Assembly (NCBI RefSeq): GCF_030128825.1
Contig: NZ_CP119127.1
Span: 2,728,001-2,792,000, forward strand
Reading direction: 5' to 3'
DNA length: 64,000 bases
Origin: Sphingobium sp. WTD-1
GTDB taxonomy: Bacteria; Pseudomonadota; Alphaproteobacteria; Sphingomonadales; Sphingomonadaceae
Shown here: positions 10,738 to 20,691 of the stretch, piece by piece
How the letters are laid out: each line of letters opens with the position of its first letter
Position numbering within the stretch: position 1 is the stretch's first letter
Notes under the pieces: generated by a model
Seen by the model: the letters and a program-made list of their open reading frames with translations, nothing else
What the model was told of the DNA's origin: nothing
Database searches by the model: none
Made by a program: the position numbers and the translations under genes

Positions 10738-11525
10738 GCGCCTGTCAGCAGGGTACGGGTCGCGGCCTCGACATCGGCCTGGCGCATCAGGGTTTCGCCG
10801 ACCAGGAAGCAGCGCACGCCATGATCGGCCATGGCGGTAAGGTCGGCATGGGAACCAAGGCCGCTTTCGGCGACGAAGGTGCAGCCGTCGGGCGCCTTGC
10901 CGACCAGTTCATAGGTGCGGGCGAAATCGACGCTGAAATCGCGCAGGTCGCGGTTGTTGACGCCGATCAGGCGCGAGCGGAGCTTGAGCGCGCGCTCCAG
11001 TTCGGCCTCGTCATGCACCTCGATCAGGGCATCCATACCAAGGCCGAGCGCGGCATCCTCGATCTCCTGCATCTGGCTGTCGTCCAGTGCTGCGACGATG
11101 ATCAGGATCGCGTCGGCGCCGAGCGCGCGGCTTTCGAGGATCTGCCAGGGATCGACGATGAAATCCTTGCGCAGCACCGGCAGGGCGCAGGCTGAACGGG
11201 CGGCCATCAGATAATCGTCATGGCCCTGGAAATAGGGCTCGTCGGTCAGCACCGAAAGGCAGGCGGCGCCGCCGGCGGCATAGGCCACCGCATGGGCCGG
11301 CGGATCGAAATCGGCGCGGATCAGCCCCTTGGACGGGCTGGCCTTCTTCACCTCGGCGATCAGGCCGAAGCCCGAGCGGGCGGCATCGTCCAGCGCCCTG
11401 CGAAAGCCGCGCGGCGGGGTCTGCTCGCTGGCGCGGGCGTGGAGCGATGCGATCGTGGTCGCGGCCTTGCGGCGGGCGACATCCTCGCGCTTGAAATCGC
11501 AGATTTCGATGAGCTTGTTAGTCAT
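10734..11525 (-). CDS. trpC: Indole-3-glycerol-phosphate synthase
   Basis: A 263-residue TIM-barrel enzyme that closes the indole ring in tryptophan synthesis. The catalytic lysine segments [11 protein letters not shown] and [10 protein letters not shown], the INNRDLRDF motif and the glutamate of FVAESGLGS are all visible. The start at MTNKLIEI (11525) is preferred over 11543 because its ATG overlaps the trpD stop (ATGA). The downstream overlap with moaC is also four bases. Confidence 0.95.
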   Translation of the reverse strand: MTNKLIEICDFKREDVARRKAATTIASLHARASEQTPPRGFRRALDDAARSGFGLIAEVKKASPSKGLIRADFDPPAHAVAYAAGGAACLSVLTDEPYFQGHDDYLMAARSACALPVLRKDFIVDPWQILESRALGADAILIIVAALDDSQMQEIEDAALGLGMDALIEVHDEAELERALKLRSRLIGVNNRDLRDFSVDFARTYELVGKAPDGCTFVAESGLGSHADLTAMADHGVRCFLVGETLMRQADVEAATRTLLTGA

Positions 11526-12514
11526 TGATAGGCAATCCAGCAATTGAGGAGCGCGTTGGCAAGGCCGTTGTCGATCGCTTCGGCGGCCTGTTCGACGCCC
11601 TCCTGGAAATCATGGGCAGCGTCAGCCACCACCAGAGCGGCGGCGGCGTTGAGCAGCACGGCGTCGCGGTAGGCGCCGGCCTCGCCCTGGAGCAGGGCGC
11701 GCAGCGCCGCAGCATTATGGGCCGGGTCGCCGCCGCGAATGGCGGTGACGGGATGGGTCGAGAGGCCGAGGTCCGCAGCGGTCAGGCGGCGCATCGCGAC
11801 CACGCCGTCGGCCGTCACCTCGGCAATGTCGTTGCCGCCGGCGAGCGAGAGTTCGTCGAGCCCCTCGTCGCCCGACACGATCATCGCATGGGTGGCGCCC
11901 AGCTGACCCAGCGCATCGGCATAGATGGGGACGTAAGCGGGGCGGGCGATGCCGACCAGTTGGCGGCGGACATTGGCGGGATTGGCGAGCGGCCCCATCA
12001 GGTTGAAGATTGTGCGTTCGCCGATCGACCGGCGGATCGGGCCGAGGCGCTTGAGCGCTGGATGATAATTTTGCGCGAACAGGAAGCAGATGCCCAGATC
12101 CTTGAGCGTCGCTTCCGCCGTGGCGGCCGCGCGATCGAGATCAAGGCCCAGCGCTTCGAGCGTGTCGGCGGCCCCCGCCTTGGACGAGGCAGCGCGATTG
12201 CCATGCTTGGCGACCGGCACGCCGGCGGCCGCGACCACCAGGCTGACGGCGGTCGAGACGTTGAGCGTATGATGGCCGTCGCCGCCGGTGCCGCAGACGT
12301 CGATCGTGCCGTTGGGGGCGTCGACCGGGATCATCCGGGCGCGCATCGCACGGGCGGCGGCGGCGATCTCCGTCGCGGTCTCGCCGCGCCGCGCCATGGT
12401 GACGAGGAAGCCGGCAATCGCCTCGTCCGACAGGTCGGCGTCGAACAGCAGGTCGAAGGCGCGGGCGGCTTCGTCGGCGGCCAGGGGCGCGCTGGGATCG
12501 GGCAACAGGGTCAT
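11522..12514 (-). CDS. trpD: Anthranilate phosphoribosyltransferase
   Basis: A 330-residue enzyme that transfers phosphoribose from PRPP to anthranilate. The PRPP-binding glycine loop [14 protein letters not shown] (about residue 76), the [21 protein letters not shown] segment and the Asp-Glu metal site (GDEGLDELS) are seen. It leads the coupled block trpD-trpC-moaC-moeA. trpG, usually next to trpD, is 1.9 kb away on the same strand with a plus-strand channel gene between. Confidence 0.96.
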   Translation of the reverse strand: MTLLPDPSAPLAADEAARAFDLLFDADLSDEAIAGFLVTMARRGETATEIAAAARAMRARMIPVDAPNGTIDVCGTGGDGHHTLNVSTAVSLVVAAAGVPVAKHGNRAASSKAGAADTLEALGLDLDRAAATAEATLKDLGICFLFAQNYHPALKRLGPIRRSIGERTIFNLMGPLANPANVRRQLVGIARPAYVPIYADALGQLGATHAMIVSGDEGLDELSLAGGNDIAEVTADGVVAMRRLTAADLGLSTHPVTAIRGGDPAHNAAALRALLQGEAGAYRDAVLLNAAAALVVADAAHDFQEGVEQAAEAIDNGLANALLNCWIAYQ

Positions 12515-12660
12515 GGGCCAAGCCTTTAGTCCCGGCCACGCGCGAAAGTCGAGGGCGACATGCTATTTGCCCGCCAATTGGAATTTTGTTGCGTGGTCCG
12601 GCAATTGGCTTGACGGGTGGGGCTTGACGTGGGCGCCAAAGGGGCGTTGTCGGGAAAGCC

Positions 12661-14415
12661 ATGCGTCGTTCCTGGTCGACCCTGTTCTGGAGCCTTGCCA
12701 TCCGCCAACGCCGCCGGTTGCGCGAGAGCGAGGCGGCCTTCATCCTGCTCGCCATACTGGCGGGCGTGGCGGCGGGGCTGATCACCAACCTGTTGCAGCT
12801 GATGGCGCACGGCATTCAGGAACTGCTCTATGGCGTCAGCATCAACCGGCTGAGCGCGCTGGGCGAAATCCGCCATCCTTGGCGATTGCTCGGCCTGCCG
12901 CTGGGCGGGCTGGCGCTGGTGCTGCTGGCGCGGCTCCTGCGCCGCCGACAACGGCCGCTGATCGACGTGGTGGAGGCCAATGCGCTGCATGGCGGGCGCA
13001 TCCCGATGGCCGACAATCTGGTGATTGCCGGGCAGACGGTGCTGTCGAACGGGGCTGGCGCCTCGGTCGGACTGGAGGCGGCCTATGCGCAGATGGGCGG
13101 CGGCGTCGCATCGCTGCTGGGGCAATGGCTGAAGCTGCGGCGCAACGATCTGCGCACCTTGGTCGGGGCGGGCGCGGGGGCAGGCGTGGGGGCGGCCTTC
13201 GGCGCACCGCTGGCCGGCGCCTTCTATGCGTTCGAGATCGTGATCGGCCATTATACGCCGGCCGCGATCGCGCCGGTGGTGGCGGCTGCCCTGAGCGCCG
13301 CCTTCGTGACGCGCGCGCTGGGCGTCGAGCCCTGGCTGATCGCGACCACGGCGGACCGGATATTGGGGACGGCGGACTATCTTCTCTACGCGCTGCTGGG
13401 CCTGCTCTGCGCGGGGCTGGGCATCCTCATCATGCGGATGGTGACCTTTGCCGAGATGCGGGTGCAGGGCTGGACCTGGCCGGGGCGGTGGCGGCCGGTG
13501 ATCGGCGGCCTGCTGCTGATGCCGCTCGCCTGGCTGACGCCGCAGACCTTGTCGGCCGGGCATGGCGCGCTGCACCTCAACCTCATCCTGCTGCCCGACT
13601 GGACGGTGCTGTTGATGATCCTGTGCCTCAAGATCGCGGCGTCGGTGATTTCGCTGAGCTTCGGCTTTCGCGGCGGGCTCTTCTTTGCGTCCTTGTTCCT
13701 GGGATCGCTGGCGGGGCAGATTTTCGCGCAGCTGGTCGACCTTGTCGGGATCGGCTGGTCGCTCGACCCCAATGATGCGGCGTTGGTGGGGATGGCAGCA
13801 CTCAGCGTCGCGATCGTCGGCGGGCCGATGACGCTGGGGCTGCTGATGCTGGAGACGACCCATGATTTCCAGCTGATGGGCGTGGTGCTGACCGCGTCGC
13901 TGCTGTCGAGCGCGGTGACGCGGGAAATGTTCGGTTACTCCTTCTCCACCTGGCGGCTACATCTGCGCGGATCGACCATCCGCAGCCCGCGCGACATTGG
14001 CTGGGTGATGAACCTGACCGCCGGGCGGATGATGCGGCGCGACTGGGTGTCGGTGCCCGATACGATGAGCGTCGGCCAGTTCCGCGCGCTGGTGCCGCTG
14101 GGGTCGGCGAGCAAGGCGATCATGATTGACGGCGCGGGCGGCTATCTCGGCATCGTGCCGACGGCTGCGGCCTATCGCCCCGAACTGGCGGAGGATGCGC
14201 CGATCGCGCCGCTGGCAACGATGGCCGATATCTCATTGCGGGCCGATGCGGATATCCGCGCGATCCTGCCTTTGTTCGACAAGGCTACGGCGGACGAGTT
14301 GGTAGTGGTGGACGAAAGCGGGCTGGTGCTGGGCGTGCTGACCGAGAAACATGCGCGGCGGCGCTATTTCGAGGAGATCGAAAGCTCGCAGCGGGCGTTG
14401 TTCGGAGAAGGATAA
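12661..14415 (+). CDS. ClC-family chloride channel/transporter with C-terminal CBS domains
   Basis: A 584-residue membrane protein with about ten hydrophobic helices. The ClC selectivity-filter segments are visible: SNGAGASVGLEAAYAQ, containing the gating Glu, and the GFRGGLFFASLFLG segment equivalent to GxFxP. The last 130 residues form a CBS-pair regulatory region (VLGVLTEKHARRRYF at its end). It may be a Cl-/H+ exchanger or a fluoride/chloride channel; sequence alone does not decide. It lies on the plus strand between trpG and trpD. Confidence 0.92.
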   Translation: MRRSWSTLFWSLAIRQRRRLRESEAAFILLAILAGVAAGLITNLLQLMAHGIQELLYGVSINRLSALGEIRHPWRLLGLPLGGLALVLLARLLRRRQRPLIDVVEANALHGGRIPMADNLVIAGQTVLSNGAGASVGLEAAYAQMGGGVASLLGQWLKLRRNDLRTLVGAGAGAGVGAAFGAPLAGAFYAFEIVIGHYTPAAIAPVVAAALSAAFVTRALGVEPWLIATTADRILGTADYLLYALLGLLCAGLGILIMRMVTFAEMRVQGWTWPGRWRPVIGGLLLMPLAWLTPQTLSAGHGALHLNLILLPDWTVLLMILCLKIAASVISLSFGFRGGLFFASLFLGSLAGQIFAQLVDLVGIGWSLDPNDAALVGMAALSVAIVGGPMTLGLLMLETTHDFQLMGVVLTASLLSSAVTREMFGYSFSTWRLHLRGSTIRSPRDIGWVMNLTAGRMMRRDWVSVPDTMSVGQFRALVPLGSASKAIMIDGAGGYLGIVPTAAAYRPELAEDAPIAPLATMADISLRADADIRAILPLFDKATADELVVVDESGLVLGVLTEKHARRRYFEEIESSQRALFGEG

Positions 14416-14458
14416 GGGGCTGTGCCGCACTGAACGCAGCCCGCCCCAAGCAGCGGCC

Positions 14459-15049
14459 TTACGCCGCTTCGCGCTCGCGGACCGGGATGCCGGCGATCTT
14501 CATGAAATTGGCCAGCATGTCATGGCCATGTTCGGTCGCGATGCTTTCCGGGTGGAACTGGACCGAATGGATCGGCAGGGTCGCGTGGCGGAAGCCCATG
14601 ACCGATCCGTCCTCGCTGGTCGCGTTGACCACCAGATCGGCCGGAATATCCTCGACGATCAGCGAGTGATAGCGGGTCGCCGTGAAGGGCGAGGGGAGGC
14701 CGGCGAACAGGCCGGTGCCGTCATGGCGCACCGGCGAGGTCTTGCCGTGCATCAGCCCGCCGCGGACCACCTTGCCGCCGAAATGCTGGCCGATCGCCTG
14801 ATGGCCCAGGCACACGCCCAGCAGCGGCGCGCCGGCATCGGCGCAGGCCGCGACCAGATCCAGGCTGACACCGGCCTCATTGGGGGTGCAGGGACCGGGC
14901 GACAGAAGGAAGGCCTTGGCCCCGCTCGACAGGGCCTGGCCCGCCGAGATGGCGTCGTTGCGCACGACCTCTACCTTGGCGCCCAGCTCCATCAGATAAT
15001 GGACCAGGTTCCAGGTGAAGCTGTCATAATTGTCGATGACGAGGATCAT
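14459..15049 (-). CDS. trpG: Anthranilate synthase component II (glutamine amidotransferase)
   Basis: A 196-residue class I amidotransferase that supplies ammonia to TrpE. The triad is clear: Cys in [10 protein letters not shown] (about residue 79), and His and Glu in SVQFHPESI. The oxyanion segment [13 protein letters not shown] is present. trpE is not in the window. The gene ends 43 bp from the convergent ClC gene. Confidence 0.95.
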   Translation of the reverse strand: MILVIDNYDSFTWNLVHYLMELGAKVEVVRNDAISAGQALSSGAKAFLLSPGPCTPNEAGVSLDLVAACADAGAPLLGVCLGHQAIGQHFGGKVVRGGLMHGKTSPVRHDGTGLFAGLPSPFTATRYHSLIVEDIPADLVVNATSEDGSVMGFRHATLPIHSVQFHPESIATEHGHDMLANFMKIAGIPVREREAA

Positions 15050-15139
15050 GGGACACAGCCTATAGGCGCGGATGACGATGGGGGGAAGGCCGATGATTGC
15101 CGCTTGGCAAAGAGAGGGCGATGTCGTTCAATTGATCGC

Positions 15140-15604
15140 ATGATGAAACGACTGCTGATCTCGATATGCCTCCTGGGACTGGCCAGTTGCGATCGCGCCG
15201 GCCTCGATCGGCAAACGATGCTGGCTGCGCAGATCGAGAAGCAAGTAAAGCTGCCAGAGGGAGCGGCCAAGCTCGCCGACTATGGCCGAAACTATGCCTT
15301 CAAGGAGGCTGGTATCGTGACGGGCATCTATCTCATTCCGATTGGCACAGAAGAGCGTGACGAGGGGTGTGAAGTGATGCTGGCCAATATGGCATCCCGC
15401 CCTTGTTCGGAGCAGGAAATGACGGGCATTTCCGACATGCAGCGTGCAATTAACGATGGCCAGGCAAAGGCGGGTGAGAGCCGATGGTTTTCCAGCGAGA
15501 AAGAACTGCCCTACATGAATGACGGGGGCTGCAGTCAGGTCAGTCTGGAATATGATGTTCAGCAGAAGCGTGTGGTGAGGATTGGCTGCAACGGCGAGGC
15601 ATAA
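15140..15604 (+). CDS. Small lipoprotein, unknown function
   Basis: 154 residues beginning MMKRLLISICLLGLASC, a type II signal peptide with lipobox LASC, so the mature protein starts with a lipidated Cys at about residue 17. Four further cysteines are spread over the mature part and may form disulfides in the periplasm. No family is recognised. It is followed by the inverted-repeat element at 15625-15731. Confidence 0.65.
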   Translation: MMKRLLISICLLGLASCDRAGLDRQTMLAAQIEKQVKLPEGAAKLADYGRNYAFKEAGIVTGIYLIPIGTEERDEGCEVMLANMASRPCSEQEMTGISDMQRAINDGQAKAGESRWFSSEKELPYMNDGGCSQVSLEYDVQQKRVVRIGCNGEA

Positions 15605-15624
15605 AGACCTTCAACGCTGTTGAT

Positions 15625-15731
15625 GTCATTCCCGCGAAGGCGGGGCGCGCAGCGCATCGCAGGTAATCCATCCTCGGACCTCGCAGCTGGGGCTATGGTG
15701 GGAGATGGATCCCCGCCTTCGCGGGGATGAC
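15625..15731. repeat. REP-like inverted-repeat element
   Basis: The arms 15625-15645 and 15711-15731 are inverted copies matching at 20 of 21 positions. Each arm is itself a small hairpin (CCCGCGAAGGCGGG type). The element lies between the convergent lipoprotein and rnr genes, the usual place for such intergenic palindromes. It probably shields the 3' ends of both transcripts. Confidence 0.8.
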
Positions 15732-15792
15732 GGTAAAAAAAAAGCAGGGATGATGATGTGGGCGGTGGCGGCAGCGCTCCGCCGCGCACCCT

Positions 15793-18207
15793 TCACCGCT
15801 TCTTGTACTTGCCCCGGCTGCTGCCGATGTGGCGGATGTTGGTGGGGCGGCCGCGGTGAATTTTCGGGCGGGTGCGGTCGCGCTTGAGCGGGCCGCCGCG
15901 CGGGGCCGGATTGTCGGGCAGTTCGAAGCGCAGCGCGCCGTTGATCGGGTCGGCTTCGGCCAGACGCAGTTCCAGCCGCTGGCCGACCGTATAGCGGTCG
16001 CCGCTTTCGACGCCCTGCAGCGCCTTGCCCGCTTCGTCGAAGAAGAAATGTTCGGCGCCCAGCGTCGAGACCGGCACGAGGCCGTCGCCGCCCAGCCCCT
16101 CGACCGTGGCGAAGAAGCCGAAATTCTGGACCCCGGTGATCCGTGCCTTCACCACCTCGCCGACATGGGTCGACAGGAAGGCGGCGACATAGCGGTCGAT
16201 CGTCTCGCGCTCCGCCTCCATCGCGCGGCGTTCATGGCCCGAGATCATCTCGCCGACCCGGCCCATATTCTCATAATCCTCCTGGCTGAGGGAGGAGCGG
16301 TCGGGGATCGCCCTGTCCTTGGGCGCGGGCAGTTCGAGATCATAGGCGCCGACCAGCGCGCGATGGACCAGAAGGTCGGCATAGCGGCGGATGGGCGAGG
16401 TGAAATGGGCGTAGCTGCCGAGCGCCAGGCCGAAATGCCCCATATTCTGCGGCGCATAATAGGCCTGGGTCTGGGAGCGCAGGATCTGGGTCATGATCTG
16501 CTCCTTCTCCTCCGACTCGCCGACCTTCTTGATCAGCTGGTTAAAGGTGGACGGGCGGATCACCTGGCCGAGCGCGAAGTCGATGTCGAAGGTGGCGAGA
16601 TATTCCTTGAGCGCGACCAGCTTGTCGCGGCCCGGCGTTTCATGGACGCGATACATGACCGGCGCCTTCTTCGCTTCCAGCGCCTTGGCGGCGGCGACGT
16701 TGGCGGCGATCATATAATCCTCGATCAGCATATGGGCGTCGAGCCGTTCGCGCACGGCGACGCTGACGATCTTGCCCCATTCGTCGAGGACGACGCGCCG
16801 TTCGGGCAGGTCGAGCGCGAGCGGGTCGCGCTTTTCGCGGGCCTTGCGCAGTAGCGCCCAACAGGCCCAGAGCGGTTTCAGGGCATGTTCCACCAGATCC
16901 ACTCCGTTCGGGCTGAGCGAAGTCGAAGCCGCTTGCTGAGCCGCAGGCGAAGCAGCCTCACCTTCGGCTCGGCCCTGCCCTTCGACAGGCTCAGGGCGAA
17001 CGGAAGAAAAAGCATCGATCGCCGCCTGCGCATTTTCATAGGCGAGGACGGCGGCGACGCGGATGATGGCGCGGGAGAAGCGGAAGCTCTTCACCTTGCC
17101 CTGCGCATCGATCACCAGATGGCAGGCCATGGCGGCGCGGTCCTGCCCGGCGCGCAGCGAACACATGTCGGACGACAGCTGATGCGGCAGCATCGGCACG
17201 ACCAGGTCGGGGAAATAGACGCTGTTGCCGCGCTTGCGGGCTTCGCGGTCGAGCGCGTTGCCGGGGCGGACATAGTAGCTGACATCGGCGATCGCGACGA
17301 TCGCCTTGTAGCCGCCTTCATTGGTTGGGTCTTCGTCCGGCGCGGCCCAGACGGCATCGTCATGGTCGCGGGCATCGACCGGGTCGATCGCGACGATCGG
17401 CAGATGGCGCAGATCCTCGCGCTTGTCCTCATGCAGCGGCAGCTTCGACGCGGTGACCGCTTCCTCCTCCACCGCTTCGGGGAAGACATGGGGGATGCCA
17501 TGCTTGTGAATGGCGATCAGGCTGAAGCTGCGCGGGGCGAAGGGATCGCCGAGAATGTCGGTGACGCGCGCGCTGATCCGCGGCGGGCGGCCGGTCGGCT
17601 CGGCCAGGACCAGGTCGCCCTTCTTGGCGGTGCCGATGTCGCTGATCGGCGTATCCTTGCGGATGCGCTTGTCGACCGGGCGCAGCCAGAGCTTGCCGTC
17701 GGCCATTTCCTCGACCACGCCGAGCAGCATCTCGGTCGCCTTGGCGAGCTTCTTCATCGGATGGGCGAGCCAGCCCTTGCCTGCTTCCTCGGTGCGGGCG
17801 AGGATGCGGTCGCCGATCGTCAGCGCGCCGCGCTTGCCGCGTTCGACCACGCGGATGCGGGGCGCGGGCTGGCCTTCCGCCTCCCAGCGTTCGGGGGTGG
17901 CGATCAGGGTGGTGTCGTCGACATCGACGATGCGCAGCACCGTCACCTTGGGCACGCCGCCCATCTTGTGGAAGGCGCGGGCCGGGCCGATGTCGAGCAG
18001 CCCCTCGTCCGCCATGTCCTTGAGCAGCGCCTTCAAGGCGATCTTTTCCTGCCCCTTGAGGCCGAATGCCTTGGCGATTTCGCGCTTGCCGGCGGGGGTG
18101 TCTGACTCGGTGATGAAGTCCATCACCTGCTGCCGGGTGGGGAACCCGGCGGGACGGACTTTCGCGCGGGCCGGGGCCGCCTTCTTCTGCTTCTGGGTCG
18201 ATGCCAT
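15793..18207 (-). CDS. rnr: Ribonuclease R with an in-frame repeat insertion
   Basis: An RNB-family 3'-5' exoribonuclease of about 804 residues from MASTQKQKK (18207); upstream in-frame starts exist but look spurious. It has an N-terminal helix-turn-helix, cold-shock-like domains, the RNB domain with the metal aspartates of IDPVDARDHDDAVW, the HFTSPIRRYADLLVHR motif, a C-terminal S1 domain (VVKARITGVQNFGFFATVEG) and a basic tail. It degrades structured RNA and, with tmRNA (ssrA is 5 kb away), non-stop mRNAs. About 35 extra residues (SSVRPEPVEGQG and on) inside the RNB domain are encoded by a palindromic repeat at 16903-17003. Confidence 0.95.
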   Translation of the reverse strand: MASTQKQKKAAPARAKVRPAGFPTRQQVMDFITESDTPAGKREIAKAFGLKGQEKIALKALLKDMADEGLLDIGPARAFHKMGGVPKVTVLRIVDVDDTTLIATPERWEAEGQPAPRIRVVERGKRGALTIGDRILARTEEAGKGWLAHPMKKLAKATEMLLGVVEEMADGKLWLRPVDKRIRKDTPISDIGTAKKGDLVLAEPTGRPPRISARVTDILGDPFAPRSFSLIAIHKHGIPHVFPEAVEEEAVTASKLPLHEDKREDLRHLPIVAIDPVDARDHDDAVWAAPDEDPTNEGGYKAIVAIADVSYYVRPGNALDREARKRGNSVYFPDLVVPMLPHQLSSDMCSLRAGQDRAAMACHLVIDAQGKVKSFRFSRAIIRVAAVLAYENAQAAIDAFSSVRPEPVEGQGRAEGEAASPAAQQAASTSLSPNGVDLVEHALKPLWACWALLRKAREKRDPLALDLPERRVVLDEWGKIVSVAVRERLDAHMLIEDYMIAANVAAAKALEAKKAPVMYRVHETPGRDKLVALKEYLATFDIDFALGQVIRPSTFNQLIKKVGESEEKEQIMTQILRSQTQAYYAPQNMGHFGLALGSYAHFTSPIRRYADLLVHRALVGAYDLELPAPKDRAIPDRSSLSQEDYENMGRVGEMISGHERRAMEAERETIDRYVAAFLSTHVGEVVKARITGVQNFGFFATVEGLGGDGLVPVSTLGAEHFFFDEAGKALQGVESGDRYTVGQRLELRLAEADPINGALRFELPDNPAPRGGPLKRDRTRPKIHRGRPTNIRHIGSSRGKYKKR
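16903..17003. repeat. REP-pair (REPIN-like) element inside rnr
   Basis: Two inverted copies of a sphingomonad-type palindrome, 16903-16928 and 16978-17003, of the form CCGTTCG-N-CTGAGC-N-TCGAAG, with about 50 bp between. The insertion keeps the rnr frame and encodes the peptide SVRPEPVEGQ that I recall as a signature of this repeat. Confidence 0.8.
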
Positions 18208-18283
18208 GGCTCCGCTATAGGGGGCAGGCCGCATGGGCGCCAGTGGCATGGCGGGATGGGACGGGCGGATCGTTGGAAAGGGC

Positions 18284-18688
18284 ATGACGATATTGCTTCT
18301 CCCCCTGTTGCTCGCTGCCGCACCTGATGCCCCGATCGCGCCGATCGATAAGGCCAATGCCGAACATTATGTCTGGGGCGGCAGCAATGATGGCTGGCAT
18401 CTGGTGAAGCGCGACGAGATGTCGGTGATCCAGGAACGGATCGTGCCGGGCGGGGCGGAAGTGCGCCATTATCACCAGCGGGCGCGGCAATTCTTCTATG
18501 TCCTGTCGGGCGAACTGACGCTGGAGGCGGGCGGGGTGACCCATGTGCTCAAAGCGGGCCAGGGGCTGGAAGTGCCGCCGGGTGTGCCGCACCGGGCGCA
18601 GAACAGGAGCGCCGAGCCGGTCGATTTCCTGGTCAATTCGACGCCCAAAAGCCATGGCGACCGGGTCGATGCGCCGGCGGAAAAATAG
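18284..18688 (+). CDS. Secreted cupin-domain protein
   Basis: 134 residues from the ATG at 18284, which has GGAAAGG just upstream; the ATG at 18233 lacks one. The N-terminus MTILLLPLLLAAAPDA is a short signal peptide. The cupin_2 barrel shows both metal motifs: HYHQRARQFFYVLSGE (motif 1, His/His/Glu) and PPGVPHRAQN (motif 2, His). It probably binds a metal in the periplasm; enzymatic activity is unknown. It is divergent from rnr with a short gap. Confidence 0.75.
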   Translation: MTILLLPLLLAAAPDAPIAPIDKANAEHYVWGGSNDGWHLVKRDEMSVIQERIVPGGAEVRHYHQRARQFFYVLSGELTLEAGGVTHVLKAGQGLEVPPGVPHRAQNRSAEPVDFLVNSTPKSHGDRVDAPAEK

Positions 18689-18813
18689 GAAATCCCCCGC
18701 TTAACTTCGCATATTTCCCGCACATTCTGATATTTTGGAACAATTGTTGGAAATCTTGTTGCGCGCAAGCCCGCTCGCTTTTCTGCGCCGTGCAGCGAGG
18801 ACTATGCGGGCTA

Positions 18814-19173
18814 TCAATCGGGCTGATACCAGTAGATATCATGGCCAATCTTGGAGAAGAGTGGGCCTGACGGCGGACCTTTCCGGCTATCGAGCGTGAT
18901 GAAATAGCCCCAGCCGCCGTCAAAATAGGGCTTTGTCAGAATATCGACGCCATCGGGGGAAATCGTGACGCTCATGGGGTCGAGCTGCGCAATGTGATGT
19001 GGCCAACGGCTTTGGGGCACGAATTGTTGGCTGGCGGGCGTTTGCGCAGCCAGGGCTTTGGCTTCCCGTTCGATCGCCTGCAGGGTGGCAGTGTCTTGAA
19101 CAGGCTGCCGGCACCCGGTGAGCGAGGCAAGGATGACCATGATGGCGAGGCCGCCAATAGGAATTGCTTGCAT
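18814..19173 (-). CDS. Small lipoprotein, unknown function
   Basis: A 119-residue protein with a lipoprotein signal (lipobox LTGC, Cys about residue 21). The mature part has no recognised domain; its C-terminus is aromatic and ends DIYWYQPD. The gene is convergent with the cupin gene and divergent from the aldehyde dehydrogenase gene. Confidence 0.6.
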   Translation of the reverse strand: MQAIPIGGLAIMVILASLTGCRQPVQDTATLQAIEREAKALAAQTPASQQFVPQSRWPHHIAQLDPMSVTISPDGVDILTKPYFDGGWGYFITLDSRKGPPSGPLFSKIGHDIYWYQPD

Positions 19174-19277
19174 ATACTCCCCCGATGCACAGCGCTGCCG
19201 CTTATGAAGTGGGTCTAGCTGATCGCCTCACTGTAGGACAGGCTTGCGTCACTGCATGGCTGGGATAGAGGGGCGGG

Positions 19278-20675
19278 ATGCAGCTTCTTATCGATGGTGA
19301 GCTGGTCGATGGCGCGTGCGCGATCGACCTTGTCAATCCGGCGGACGGGCAGGTCTTTGCCGCCGCGCCCTGTGCCGATGCGGCGCAGGTGGAGCGGGCG
19401 GTGGCGGCCGGGCAGCGGGCCTTTGCCGGCTGGCGCGCGCTGGACTTTGCTGCGCGTGGCGCGCGGATTGCGGCGCTGGCCGATGCGCTGGAGGGGCGGG
19501 CCGCGGAGTTCGCCGCGTGTCTGACGCAGGAACAGGGCAAGCCGCTGGCCGAGGCGCGGGGCGAGATAGAGGGGGCGGTGGCGGCGCTGCGCTATCATGC
19601 CGGGCTGCGGCTGGAGCCGGTGGTGCTGAAGGACAGCGCGACCGAGCGCGTGGTCGAGCAGCGCCATCCGCTGGGCGTGGTCGCGGCGATCGTGCCGTGG
19701 AATTATCCGCTGCTGCTGCTGGCGCTCAAGCTCGCGCCGGCGCTGATCGCGGGCAATGTCGTGATCGCCAAGCCGGCGCCGACGACGCCGCTGACGACAT
19801 TGATGCTGGGCGCGCTGGCGGCCGACATCTTCCCCGCGGGGGTGGTGCAGATGCTGGGCGATGCCGGCGATGTCGGGCCGATGCTGACCGCGCATCGGGG
19901 AATCGCCCATGTCAGCTTCACCGGATCGACAGCGACCGGGCGGCGGGTGATGGCGGCGGCGGCCGACACGGTGAAGCGCTTCACGCTGGAACTGGGCGGC
20001 AATGATCCGGCAATCCTGCTGGACGATGCCGATGTCGCGGCGGTGGCGCCGATCCTGTTCGACGGGGCGATGGGCAATGCCGGGCAGGTCTGCCTGGGCG
20101 TCAAGCGCATCTATGCGCCGCGCGCGCTGATGCCGGCGTTGGGCGCGGCGCTGGTCGAATGTGCGGAGCGGGCGGTGGTCGGCGACGGTCGGGCGGCCGG
20201 CACGACGATCGGCCCGGTGCAGAATGCGGCGCAATATGCGCGGCTGGTCGATCTGCTGGCGGAGGCGCGGGCGCAGGGGCGGGTGCTGCATGGCGGCGCT
20301 CCCGTGGAAGGAGGCGGCTATTATATTGCGCCGACGATCGTCACCGACCTGCCCGACGAGGCACGGCTGGTGCAGGAGGAACAGTTCGGGCCGATCATCC
20401 CGCTGCTGGCCTATGATGACGAGGCGGAACTGGTCCGCCGGGTGAATGACGGCCCCTATGGGCTGGGCGCGTCGGTGTGGACCGCCGATGCAGCGCGCGG
20501 GCAGGCGATGGCGGCGCGGATCGACAGCGGGCTGGTCTGGGTCAACCGATTGTTCGACCTGCCCTTCGACGTGCCGATCGGCGGCGCCAAGCAATCGGGC
20601 ATCGGCCGGCACCAGGGGCTGGCCGGGGTGGAGGAGTTCACCCAGATCCGCATCGTCAACGCGGCGCTGGGCTGA
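19278..20675 (+). CDS. NAD(P)-dependent aldehyde dehydrogenase
   Basis: A 465-residue ALDH superfamily enzyme. It has the PWNYP motif (about residue 140), the general-base Glu in TLELGGNDP (about 237) and the nucleophile Cys in GNAGQVCLG (about 271), followed by EEQFGPIIPL. It oxidises an aldehyde to the acid; the substrate is not evident. A GGCT-like gene follows 16 bp later and is probably cotranscribed. Confidence 0.9.
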   Translation: MQLLIDGELVDGACAIDLVNPADGQVFAAAPCADAAQVERAVAAGQRAFAGWRALDFAARGARIAALADALEGRAAEFAACLTQEQGKPLAEARGEIEGAVAALRYHAGLRLEPVVLKDSATERVVEQRHPLGVVAAIVPWNYPLLLLALKLAPALIAGNVVIAKPAPTTPLTTLMLGALAADIFPAGVVQMLGDAGDVGPMLTAHRGIAHVSFTGSTATGRRVMAAAADTVKRFTLELGGNDPAILLDDADVAAVAPILFDGAMGNAGQVCLGVKRIYAPRALMPALGAALVECAERAVVGDGRAAGTTIGPVQNAAQYARLVDLLAEARAQGRVLHGGAPVEGGGYYIAPTIVTDLPDEARLVQEEQFGPIIPLLAYDDEAELVRRVNDGPYGLGASVWTADAARGQAMAARIDSGLVWVNRLFDLPFDVPIGGAKQSGIGRHQGLAGVEEFTQIRIVNAALG

Positions 20676-20691
20676 GCGGAGGAGCGTGGTG

